A stretch of DNA of 6,476 bases from Oscillospiraceae bacterium (GCA_009785875.1 WQUF01000128.1:1-6476); one strand, 5' to 3'; numbered from the stretch's first letter, positions 1 to 5,696 are shown. Notes: generated by a model not told the origin, from the sequence alone. Translations and numbers: made by a program.

Positions 1-138
1 GATATGGGCTTATGGTCAGCCTTTACGAGTAAATGTTATTTAAATATAGATAGCATTGACGTATAAAGATTTTAATAAAATTTTTAATTTATTTTAATAA
101 TTTTATTATAAATCAGATCATAATTCCAATATAGGTTT
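1..138. other. AT-rich upstream region, no gene recognised
   Basis: No gene can be supported here. Three plus-strand frames are open from the left edge for only 9 to 21 codons (stops at 28-30, 41-43 and 64-66). One could be the tail of an upstream gene, but none of the three short C-termini resembles a family I know. From about 62 to 138 the sequence is almost pure A/T. It may once have held the promoter of the yceG-like gene, since it was directly next to that gene before the element at 150-276 inserted. I see only weak hexamers, such as TATAAA at 107-112, with no convincing -35 partner. Confidence 0.5.
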
Positions 139-149
139 AATTTTAAATC
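139..149. repeat. Left copy of 11-bp target-site duplication
   Basis: AATTTTAAATC at 139-149 is repeated exactly at 277-287. The two copies immediately flank the element with inverted ends. Such a match is more likely in AT-rich DNA than elsewhere, but its exact placement at both boundaries supports a true insertion duplication. Confidence 0.7.
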
Positions 150-276
150 GGGTGTTTCAAAAAAGATCATATTTAGTTGACACATTTCTTTTTATAATAA
201 TCATAAAATCTAATAAAATCAGTGTATTTTAATGAGATCATAAAGCCTTGAGTGTCAACTAAATATGAAACACACC
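150..276. mobile_element. MITE-like element with nested terminal inverted repeats
   Basis: The left arm (150-183) and right arm (252-276) are inverted copies. The 15 bases at 169-183 match the reverse complement of 252-266 exactly. The outer 7 bases GTGTTTC (152-158) match the complement of GAAACAC (267-273), so 22 bases pair in total. The left arm is interrupted by a 10-base insertion (159-168). The 68-bp core has no ORF. An exact 11-bp direct repeat abuts both ends (139-149 and 277-287), as expected of a target-site duplication. No transposase is encoded, so the element would have to be mobilised in trans. An 11-bp duplication is within the range known for IS4/IS231-type elements, but assigning it to a family is inference. 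The element supplies the apparent ATG at 265 of the long reading frame that follows. Confidence 0.75.
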
Positions 277-287
277 AATTTTAAATC
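277..287. repeat. Right copy of 11-bp target-site duplication
   Basis: AATTTTAAATC at 277-287 matches 139-149 and begins directly after the right inverted end of the element. It lies in the 5' leader of the yceG-like gene, 25 bases before the preferred TTG start at 313. Confidence 0.7.
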
Positions 288-312
288 CAAGAAACTTAAA
301 GGATGTGAAATT

Positions 313-2721
313 TTGAGTCTTCTTATTAATTTAAAAGAATCAAATGATATTTTAAATGATATTTTTAAAAGTAGCGATGAGAGAGGTGATATGCCTTCTG
401 TTTATTTTTACCGCTATATTGGGTTTAGTGATGAAAAAAGCTATATTGAAATATTAAAGGATTTAAATAAAAAGCTTGAAGGTTTAGGCTCAAAATACAT
501 TAGATTTATAGATTTAATACCTGTAAACGCAAATCCTGAATATACTAACAAAGTAATAAATATTTTAAAAACTCAAGGCAGAGATATTTTTAATCAAGGA
601 ATAGAAAAATTAGATACAGCGAACCTCTTAAACTTTACTAATTTTAGAGATATTAATTTAATCGCAAAATCAGCATTAAAGCAAATATTAAGTCTATATT
701 ATACAAATGAAACAAGCTTAAATTTAAGCATTGCAGTGAATTTTATTTGCAAACTATTGATATGGTGTAAGGATATATTAAGTAAATTATTCATATTAAA
801 CAATAAAATCATCCCTAAGATAGTGTATTTTGGGAACATCAAAAAGCATGAGATATATTTTTTGCTTTTAATGTCCCAGTGCGGATGCGATGTACTCTTT
901 ATGAACAGCATTTCTGATTGTGATTTTGATGCTATAGATAAATATGGTAAATACACAAAGAAAATTGAATTTTTAAAAAGGGGATTTATCGACTTAGGTC
1001 CTGTATTTTCAAATAAAGAGATTCCCCATGAGATGCCTAAGCCCAAGATACTGGAATCCACTAAAGATCTTAAAATTGAAAAAGAACCTTCTTTAAAAGC
1101 TATACTCATAAAAGACACTACAGACCTATTTAAAAACTTATTAAAACCGCTTTCTTCCAGAATTGAATTCGTTCAGAAGCCATCTTTGATAATACCTGTG
1201 TTTTTTTATGTGTATTTAGGCGTTAATGAATTAGATGACGATTCCATAGGGGCTTATAAAAATGATCTGTTTAAATTAGATAATGACTTAAAATCTACAG
1301 ATAATGGTTATATTAATTTTTCAAGCATACCTCTTGACAGTTATTCAAACCTGTATAGCAGAGTACAGAATATCGAAAGTGGTCTTTCATATAATGAAAA
1401 TCACATGGAACTACTCTTAAAAAGATTTTTAGATTTAAGGCTCCTCCCTGAAACTAAAGAAGTTTTATTAAATAATGCTATAATAAATGGTTTCGTTAAA
1501 ACTTGCAGGCTTTTTTTAGAAATTGAAGAAAATAACAACATCACTAAGGCTAAAAATTTTTTTATAAAGCTTATAATTTGGATAAATGAATATTTTCCAA
1601 AGCTATATAAAAATTTAAATTTTAGTGCAAATCCTAAGATTTTGTTCTTTGGCAATATAAAACTCCAAGAATTGCTTTTTTTGGTTTTTTCGTCATCTAT
1701 CGGCATAGATATAATTTATGTAAGTCCAAGCAATGATTTACCGAAAGAATTTTTGCTTTTTAAGAATAAGGATGATATCTTTGTAGAAATCAAATTAAAA
1801 TGCAAAGCAATGCCTTTTGATTTTCCTAGATCTATTATACCAATTAGAAAATCTACTGAAAATTATAAGGTTCAAAGGGAAGTTCAAAATGTTATATTCG
1901 ATGACAGCAATATCTCCCTTTTAAGACCGTGGCAATTTGAAAATAAAATAGTCAGACCTATAACATTAAAGTCCACATTTGAAGAAGTAAAAGTATTGAT
2001 AAACGAGGAAGCTAGATTTCGTCCAGAGTTTTCCTATGATGCTACAAATATTTATATTCCTAATCTCTTTGTAAAGATAAGGGGAATTCACAATGATATA
2101 AATGAATATTGGTCAGATTTAAGGGTGTTCTTAAACTCACCTAATTCGAGGAATTTGTATTTCTTGGAAAAGTTTCCCTTCACTATGATAGATATAGGCG
2201 TAAATGAGAGCTATTTTAGCTATTTAATCGACGATCATAAAATAAATAGGAATAAATTATTTAGGGATAATTATTATAGATTTGGTTATTTAAAGACAGC
2301 CCTTCAAAATCTGATAATAGACAAAATAGATTATTTGATGAATTCAGACCACATATTTGTGCAAGAAAATAACCTTCAGTTCCAACTTAAGATAATAAAA
2401 ACATTGTTAAATTTATCTCCACAAGTTATAAAAATGCTTGAATTGTTTGACTTTCCATTCATAGTGCCTAAACTCGTCATATATCATAAAAATAAAGAAA
2501 TGTTTTCAATTTACGATGCAATAACCATAGCTCTGTTGAATTCTTGTGGCGCAGATATAGTAATCTTCACTCCAACGAACTACAACGACATAGAACCTTT
2601 TATAAAAGATTCTGCATATGATACATTTCAATTGCCAAAAGTGAATTTTAATTTAAATTTTAATTCTGCTGCAGTCTACTCTCAGCCAAAGAAATCTTTT
2701 TTTAAGAACATCTTTAAATAA
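313..2721 (+). CDS. yceG: YceG-like protein of the Ter/Yce stress module, three repeat units
   Basis: This is a predicted cytoplasmic protein of the YceG-like family, found with TelA in tellurite and toxic-anion resistance clusters; its biochemical role is unknown. About 802 residues form three diverged copies of one unit, with the conserved block near 168-197, 441-475 and 719-759. Each block reads PK(I/L)-hydrophobic strand, charged turn (GNIKKHE, GNIKLQE, HKNKEMF), helix, then small residues and a strand (CGCDVLF, IGIDIIY, CGADIVI). A basic tail ends in KKSFFKNIFK. B. subtilis YceG is, as I recall, about 540 residues, equal to two units. TTG 313 is preferred because AAAGGA (298-303) lies 9 nt upstream. 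The ATG at 265 has no Shine-Dalgarno and comes from the inserted element; without that insertion the frame has no start codon before 313. A later ATG at 391 would delete a helix shared with the other repeats. telA follows 67 nt downstream. Confidence 0.82.
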   Translation: MSLLINLKESNDILNDIFKSSDERGDMPSVYFYRYIGFSDEKSYIEILKDLNKKLEGLGSKYIRFIDLIPVNANPEYTNKVINILKTQGRDIFNQGIEKLDTANLLNFTNFRDINLIAKSALKQILSLYYTNETSLNLSIAVNFICKLLIWCKDILSKLFILNNKIIPKIVYFGNIKKHEIYFLLLMSQCGCDVLFMNSISDCDFDAIDKYGKYTKKIEFLKRGFIDLGPVFSNKEIPHEMPKPKILESTKDLKIEKEPSLKAILIKDTTDLFKNLLKPLSSRIEFVQKPSLIIPVFFYVYLGVNELDDDSIGAYKNDLFKLDNDLKSTDNGYINFSSIPLDSYSNLYSRVQNIESGLSYNENHMELLLKRFLDLRLLPETKEVLLNNAIINGFVKTCRLFLEIEENNNITKAKNFFIKLIIWINEYFPKLYKNLNFSANPKILFFGNIKLQELLFLVFSSSIGIDIIYVSPSNDLPKEFLLFKNKDDIFVEIKLKCKAMPFDFPRSIIPIRKSTENYKVQREVQNVIFDDSNISLLRPWQFENKIVRPITLKSTFEEVKVLINEEARFRPEFSYDATNIYIPNLFVKIRGIHNDINEYWSDLRVFLNSPNSRNLYFLEKFPFTMIDIGVNESYFSYLIDDHKINRNKLFRDNYYRFGYLKTALQNLIIDKIDYLMNSDHIFVQENNLQFQLKIIKTLLNLSPQVIKMLELFDFPFIVPKLVIYHKNKEMFSIYDAITIALLNSCGADIVIFTPTNYNDIEPFIKDSAYDTFQLPKVNFNLNFNSAAVYSQPKKSFFKNIFK

Positions 2722-2729
2722 AAATCAAA

Positions 2730-2756
2730 GGTGGCACTTTATCTCAAGGTGTCACC
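2730..2756 (+). promoter_or_regulatory. Intercistronic hairpin between yceG and telA
   Basis: GGTGGCAC (2730-2737) pairs with GTGTCACC (2749-2756) as an 8-bp stem with one G-U pair and an 11-nt loop. No T-run follows, so it is not a typical Rho-independent terminator. It could be an mRNA processing or stability element. It also covers part of AAGGTG (2746-2751), the possible ribosome-binding site of the short ORF at 2757, so it could modulate translation into telA. The function is inferred. Confidence 0.5.
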
Positions 2757-2792
2757 ATGAGACTATTCTATATAATTAAGGAGCAAAAATGA
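2757..2792 (+). CDS. Possible 11-codon leader peptide overlapping telA start
   Basis: ATG at 2757 opens an 11-codon frame, MRLFYIIKEQK, whose TGA (2790-2792) overlaps the telA ATG (2789-2791) as ATGA, the usual arrangement for translational coupling. AAGGTG at 2746-2751 lies 5 nt upstream of this ATG and partly inside the hairpin stem. telA has its own good Shine-Dalgarno within this short frame, so the leader may be fortuitous. Nothing is recognisable in the peptide itself. Confidence 0.25.
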   Translation: MRLFYIIKEQK

Positions 2793-3802
2793 ACATCAAT
2801 TTAGAAACCATAAAGGAATTTGATTTAAATAAAGAAATAGCTTCTATTGAGGAGAGTTTAAATTTATCTTCTGAGATCAAAGCTATAAGTAGGCAGCTTA
2901 GATTAAACGACTATAATTCCCTCTTTTCATTTGGTGTGAGCACTTCAAATGAGATTTCAAAGTTTTGCAATAAATCTATAAACATCCTTCGATCCGATAA
3001 TACATCTTCTATAAATGATTTAACCGATAAATTATCAGGTTTTGTAAGCAAATTAGAACCTAAAGATTTTATCCCAAAAGATAAAGGATTGCTTTCTAGA
3101 TTTACTAAAAAAGAAACCGATATCCCTCAAGATGAATTATACAAAAAATACACACCAATACTCTTCGAATCGAATAATTTAATAGTACAAGTAAAAGTCT
3201 TTCAAAACAATTTAAAGAAATCAAATGAGAATTTATTTAAGCTTTTTCAAAACAGCTTAGCGTATTATGCTCAGATCAGAAAATATTCCAAGGCGTTAGA
3301 GCTTTTCAGGGATGATATAGATGTAAAAAGCAATGCTGAAGATAATTTTAAAAATATGATGGACAAGAGGCATTATAATCTTAAATTAGTTGAAAACATA
3401 ACGCTTCAGCAGACTGTTTCGATAAAAAATGTAATATTTAACAATAATTCTATAGCAGACAATATGGATTCATTTTATATAGCTACAATACCACTATTAA
3501 AACAATGCATTTTAAATTCAATCACGTTAAAGAAGCAATCTATAAGGTCAAAGCAGGATGATCTCATTAAAAAGCAAATCGATGATGTATTAGAAGCTAA
3601 CCCTTCTTTAAATGAAAAGCTAAAAAAAGCCTTTATCAATCAAGGTGATTTTGATAGGGAAACACTCCTAAAAACCATAGAGATCTTAAAAAGCGGAGTG
3701 AAAGAGACAAATATTTTAAAAGAGAAAAAAGAAAAGGAAATAGAGGATGAATCGAATAAGATCACAAAATTAAACGATGAAATAACATTAAGGCTTAATT
3801 AG
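2789..3802 (+). CDS. telA: TelA/KlaA-family toxic anion (tellurite) resistance protein
   Basis: This is a 337-residue, mostly helical and probably soluble protein of the TelA/KlaA/YceH family, associated with tellurite and other toxic-anion resistance; its mechanism is unknown. Family landmarks appear in order. First is an N-terminal block around 41-69 (DYNSLFSFGVSTSNEISKF), matching the usual D..I..YG...Q..I..FS. Next is KGLLSRFTKK at 99-108, matching the family's linker. The most conserved segment is at 206-241, with LQQTVSIKNV and then ATIPLLKQ. In the last, the Trp usual in TIPLWK is Leu237. A charged coiled coil ends the protein (about 310-334). AAGGAG at 2778-2783 lies 5 nt before the ATG. 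The length is slightly below the usual 360-400. It follows yceG in the same orientation, matching the yceG-yceH order of B. subtilis, and the pair is probably one transcript ending at the hairpin 3788-3819. Confidence 0.9.
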   Translation: MNINLETIKEFDLNKEIASIEESLNLSSEIKAISRQLRLNDYNSLFSFGVSTSNEISKFCNKSINILRSDNTSSINDLTDKLSGFVSKLEPKDFIPKDKGLLSRFTKKETDIPQDELYKKYTPILFESNNLIVQVKVFQNNLKKSNENLFKLFQNSLAYYAQIRKYSKALELFRDDIDVKSNAEDNFKNMMDKRHYNLKLVENITLQQTVSIKNVIFNNNSIADNMDSFYIATIPLLKQCILNSITLKKQSIRSKQDDLIKKQIDDVLEANPSLNEKLKKAFINQGDFDRETLLKTIEILKSGVKETNILKEKKEKEIEDESNKITKLNDEITLRLN

Positions 3803-3819
3803 TAAAATTTAAGCCTTAA
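3788..3819. terminator. Bidirectional terminator between convergent telA and DUF6762-like gene
   Basis: TTAAGGCTTAA (3788-3798) and TTAAGCCTTAA (3809-3819) form a perfect 11-bp stem with a 10-nt loop. On the plus strand it is followed by a moderately T-rich stretch including TCTTTTCTT. On the minus strand the following T-run is weak. Both stop codons, TAG at 3800-3802 (plus) and TAA at 3816-3818 (minus), lie inside the hairpin, so one structure can end both transcripts. Confidence 0.75.
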
Positions 3820-4205
3820 GTATAATCATCTTTTCTTATTTTAATTTCATTAAAAGTAAATTCTATTGAATCTTGGATTAAATCCATAAGTTCATTAAAA
3901 GTTTCCTGCATCTTTTCTCTATCGCTAATATATTGAATTTTAACGTTCCAGGAAGGATTGTATTCATCATCGATATCAGAAACAATAAAACCTTTACCCT
4001 CAAATCTATCGTATGGAAATACATCATAAATAGCGGAATATTCCCAATCCTCTACATCTTTATCGACATCAAAATAAAGGTTCACATATTCACCATCATA
4101 AAAGAATTTTTTTATGTATTCATCGTTTTTTAAAGAAAAAGAGCCTAAGTCGCCTTTATAGAGTTTTGTAACTGGGTCTAATTCCATTAAAAGTAAATTA
4201 TCCAT
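3816..4205 (-). CDS. Small acidic protein resembling clostridial DUF6762 family
   Basis: This protein has 129 residues, is strongly acidic, and has no signal peptide or membrane segment, so it is probably cytosolic. Visible hallmarks are VNLYFDVDKDVEDWEYSAIY (about 41-60), an EYNPSWNVKI segment (81-90), and a C-terminal amphipathic helix (about 94-125). From memory these match an uncharacterised clostridial family, DUF6762; no function is known and I assign none. The start is ATG at 4203-4205, supported by AGAGGAG (4215-4221, minus strand) with 9-nt spacing. Met7 is a less likely alternative start. The Shine-Dalgarno lies inside the end of the preceding Fur-family gene and only 2 nt separate the two frames, so the genes are very likely co-transcribed and translationally coupled. 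The stop codon is inside the shared terminator hairpin. Confidence 0.75.
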   Translation of the reverse strand: MDNLLLMELDPVTKLYKGDLGSFSLKNDEYIKKFFYDGEYVNLYFDVDKDVEDWEYSAIYDVFPYDRFEGKGFIVSDIDDEYNPSWNVKIQYISDREKMQETFNELMDLIQDSIEFTFNEIKIRKDDYT

Positions 4206-4207
4206 AG

Positions 4208-4639
4208 TTAAAATCTCCTCTGGTTTTTAATGCTGCATTCTTTGCATATCACATCAAAAGATGCTTCATTGCAATGATAATTCATCTCTATTCCATCCCT
4301 CACCTTTAAAATCCTATAAGCTTCTTCAATAGGGCAATCAATCTCTATATCTTTTTTACAGGTTACGCATTTAACAACATGCTTATGGTTATTTCTTTTA
4401 AAAATATAGCCGTATTCTTTGCTGTCAAGATATATTTTTTCTATAATATTAAGCTCACAAAACTTATCAACAGTCCTATAAATAGTTGATAAATCCATAT
4501 CTAAACCCTCATGCTTAACATAATCTAATATTGCGAGTATTTTACAAGGTTCATCGTTACCTAAGAAAAACTGTAGAATTATTGATCTTTGTCTTGTATT
4601 CTTAATATTATATTTTTTTAGTATCTCATCAACTTGCAA
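4208..4639 (-). CDS. Fur-family metal-responsive transcriptional regulator
   Basis: This is a 143-residue Fur/PerR/Zur-type repressor, expected to bind AT-rich operators as a dimer when loaded with metal. The N-terminal winged helix has NTRQRSIILQ (about 14-23) and the recognition helix DLSTIYRTVDKF (49-60). The C-terminal metal and dimerisation domain has H85-x-H87, C91-x-x-C94, a CysPro at 102-103, His122 and C132-x-x-C135; the two CxxC pairs form the usual structural zinc site. Cys32 sits where many Fur and PerR proteins have a metal-binding His (the HxSAE or HxTAD region). Whether it senses iron, zinc or peroxide cannot be decided. The preferred start is TTG at 4637-4639, because GGTGAT lies just upstream. 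An upstream TTG at 4649-4651, giving 147 residues, has no Shine-Dalgarno. The DUF6762-like gene follows 2 nt downstream. Confidence 0.88.
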   Translation of the reverse strand: MQVDEILKKYNIKNTRQRSIILQFFLGNDEPCKILAILDYVKHEGLDMDLSTIYRTVDKFCELNIIEKIYLDSKEYGYIFKRNNHKHVVKCVTCKKDIEIDCPIEEAYRILKVRDGIEMNYHCNEASFDVICKECSIKNQRRF

Positions 4640-4660
4640 TATTATCACCAACTTTTTAAT

Positions 4661-4676
4661 TAATTTAATTAAATTA
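4661..4676. promoter_or_regulatory. 16-bp palindrome at the fur-family promoter, possible operator
   Basis: TAATTTAATTAAATTA is a perfect 16-bp palindrome overlapping the -10 hexamer (4673-4678) and covering the likely transcription start of the Fur-family gene. That position suits autorepression, and Fur-type operators are AT-rich inverted repeats. It does not match the canonical 7-1-7 Fur or PerR boxes, and pure A/T palindromes arise easily in this DNA, so it is only a candidate. Confidence 0.35.
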
Positions 4677-4700
4677 TATCATATGTAAAAGCCTTAGCAA
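4673..4700 (-). promoter_or_regulatory. Sigma-A-type promoter for fur-family / DUF6762-like operon
   Basis: On the minus strand, TTGCTA (4695-4700) and a perfect TATAAT (4673-4678) are separated by 16 bp. The expected transcription start would fall near 4661-4667, about 25 bases before the preferred TTG start. The -35 hexamer lies inside the terminator hairpin of the upstream nuclease gene, so the two signals are interleaved. Confidence 0.6.
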
Positions 4701-4715
4701 GTTATTTGCCAAGAC
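4687..4715 (-). terminator. Rho-independent terminator of the Rpn-family gene
   Basis: On the minus strand a 10-bp stem (4706-4715 with 4691-4700, including two G-U pairs) encloses a 5-nt loop and is followed by TTTT (4687-4690). It begins 8 nt after the TAG stop at 4724-4726. The T-run is short and the stem is only moderately GC-rich, so read-through into the Fur-family operon is possible. Confidence 0.6.
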
Positions 4716-4723
4716 TTTCGAGA

Positions 4724-4996
4724 CTAAGAATGAGAGCTATCGATTAGTAATTCATTCACTTGTGCAACTGTCATATTATATATTGATGCAATGTTTTCAA
4801 GTGGTATATTAAATTTTATCATACCTTTAATGCCTTCCTTAATGCCTTCCTTAATGCCTTCTTTAATGCCTTCTTTAATGCCTACTATTTTTCCTTCTTT
4901 TACACCTACTTCAAAGCCCTCTTTTGTAGCCTCATCTTTGACCCATTCCTCTCTTGCATTTCGGTCAGCTTCGAATTTTTCTAACAAATCTACCAT
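4724..4996 (-). CDS. Possible internal C-terminal Rpn protein (gene within gene)
   Basis: Inside the Rpn gene and in the same frame, ATG at 4994-4996 is preceded by AAAAGGAGG (5005-5013 on the minus strand) with 8 nt between the GGAGG core and the ATG. This is the strongest ribosome-binding site in the whole window, better than that of the full-length gene. The product would be 90 residues, starting MVDLLEKFEADRNAREEW. It would contain the GIKE repeats and the helix-turn-helix-like end but none of the nuclease core. In E. coli, rpn genes are reported to encode short internal C-terminal proteins that restrain the full-length toxin. That precedent makes this more than a chance Glu/Lys-rich codon run, although GAA-AAG-GAG-GAA codons can mimic such sites. 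Confidence 0.5.
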   Translation of the reverse strand: MVDLLEKFEADRNAREEWVKDEATKEGFEVGVKEGKIVGIKEGIKEGIKEGIKEGIKGMIKFNIPLENIASIYNMTVAQVNELLIDSSHS

Positions 4997-5635
4997 TTCC
5001 TTTTCCTCCTTTTCTAAATTTGCATAATCGACGATTTCAGCTGCACGCTTAATATATTCTGGCGCATTGTCACTAATTTCTTTATCTAAAAAATAATCAC
5101 GCCAATAGCCCTGATTATCTGTAAAAAAATTAGTTTTCTTATATTCGAAATATCCAACTTTGCACTCTATAGGAAAGCCTTTTGCATGGTATCTGTCCCA
5201 CATTTCGAATATTCTTAGCCCATCTAAATCCTCCATAAACATTGGATACCCTATTATATTTATAGAATAAATAGGTTTAAGTGATCCGTATTTTCCATCT
5301 TTATAATTATCGACATATGTTTCAAATGGATAGAATAATGACCTTTCGTAAAAATTTTTCGATTCTCTTACCTGTAATTCACTTACAAAATTAGCATTTC
5401 TATTATCTAAAATTATATTAGCAGATATATCTTTAATCGTTTGTTGAAATGCTGCAAGTTTATTTTCGTTTACCAACTTTATATATGATTCTATAGAGTA
5501 TGGTTGTTTAAATAATATTTCCTTGATATCAAGACCTAATACATCTTTTGCTAATCCAATAATCGATTCGGCATTCCCCTCGGACGTAAAAGCTTTTTTG
5601 AATGCTAAGTCATTAGTACGACTAATCTTTTTCAT
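4724..5635 (-). CDS. Rpn-family PD-(D/E)XK recombination-promoting nuclease / putative transposase
   Basis: This is a 303-residue DNA endonuclease-like protein of the Rpn (PDDEXK) family; characterised E. coli members are metal-dependent nucleases that promote RecA-independent recombination. Near the N-terminus is NDLAFKKAF (about 8-16), with the family Asp9. The likely core has Asp69 (DISANI), Glu86-Leu-Gln88 in the SELQV strand, then Arg98 and Tyr102. The second half carries a charged helix, KEG/GIKE repeats (about 244-272) and a helix-turn-helix-like end, NIPLENIASIYNM. ATG at 5633-5635 is preferred because GAGGT (5642-5646) is 6 nt upstream and families begin at this point. An ATG at 5657-5659 would add 8 residues with a poorer site. 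All core residues are present, so the gene appears intact. It is monocistronic and accessory in character, lying between rpsA and the Fur-family operon. An internal start at 4996 may give a second product. Confidence 0.88.
   Translation of the reverse strand: MKKISRTNDLAFKKAFTSEGNAESIIGLAKDVLGLDIKEILFKQPYSIESYIKLVNENKLAAFQQTIKDISANIILDNRNANFVSELQVRESKNFYERSLFYPFETYVDNYKDGKYGSLKPIYSINIIGYPMFMEDLDGLRIFEMWDRYHAKGFPIECKVGYFEYKKTNFFTDNQGYWRDYFLDKEISDNAPEYIKRAAEIVDYANLEKEEKEMVDLLEKFEADRNAREEWVKDEATKEGFEVGVKEGKIVGIKEGIKEGIKEGIKEGIKGMIKFNIPLENIASIYNMTVAQVNELLIDSSHS
4829..4876 (-). repeat. 12-bp tandem repeat encoding Gly-Ile-Lys-Glu
   Basis: Four adjacent 12-bp units (AATGCCTTCCTT twice, then AATGCCTTCTTT twice on the plus strand) are followed by a decayed fifth copy at 4877-4888. 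Because the unit is 12 bp, gain or loss of copies keeps the reading frame and only changes linker length. The units differ by one silent change (GAA/AAG codon usage), which suggests recent stepwise duplication. GIKEG repeats are common in this family's C-terminal region. Confidence 0.9.
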
Positions 5636-5660
5636 TTTAATACCTCGATTTTTACTCATA

Positions 5661-5690
5661 ATATTTACTATCTCATATATGTTATTTCTT
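5661..5690. repeat. Imperfect direct repeat upstream of Rpn gene, copy near start codon
   Basis: This 30-bp stretch is repeated at 5697-5726 with about 26 identical positions, giving a 36-bp period. On the minus strand the shared core reads AAATAAC, then a variable T-rich centre, then TGAGATA and TAAATAT. This copy ends right at the upstream ATG of the Rpn gene. Confidence 0.6.
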
Positions 5691-5696
5691 CTCTTT

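Noticed and set aside
1..66. Tail of an upstream coding sequence
   Set aside because: Three frames are open for 9 to 21 codons and none gives a recognisable C-terminus, so no partial gene can be supported.
177..198. TTGACA (177-182) with TATAAT (193-198) as a promoter inside the mobile element
   Set aside because: The spacing is only 10 bp, too short for a sigma-A promoter; other -10 candidates at 18-19 bp spacing are poor. The -35 hexamer alone is noted in the findings.
699..1118. Minus-strand ORF of 139 codons within yceG
   Set aside because: It is the complement of a confidently repeated protein region, with no ribosome-binding site or recognisable family.
4636..4652. Fur-box-like TGATAAT near the start of the Fur-family gene
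   Set aside because: Only one half-site matches; the second half does not fit the 7-1-7 inverted repeat, and it overlaps the likely Shine-Dalgarno.
4829..4888. CRISPR-like array
   Set aside because: The units are adjacent 12-bp copies with no spacers and are fully explained as coding repeats.
4791..5027. Plus-strand ORF of 78 codons with MPSL repeats
   Set aside because: It is the antisense shadow of the GIKE repeats in the Rpn gene; it has no family resemblance and no independent signals.
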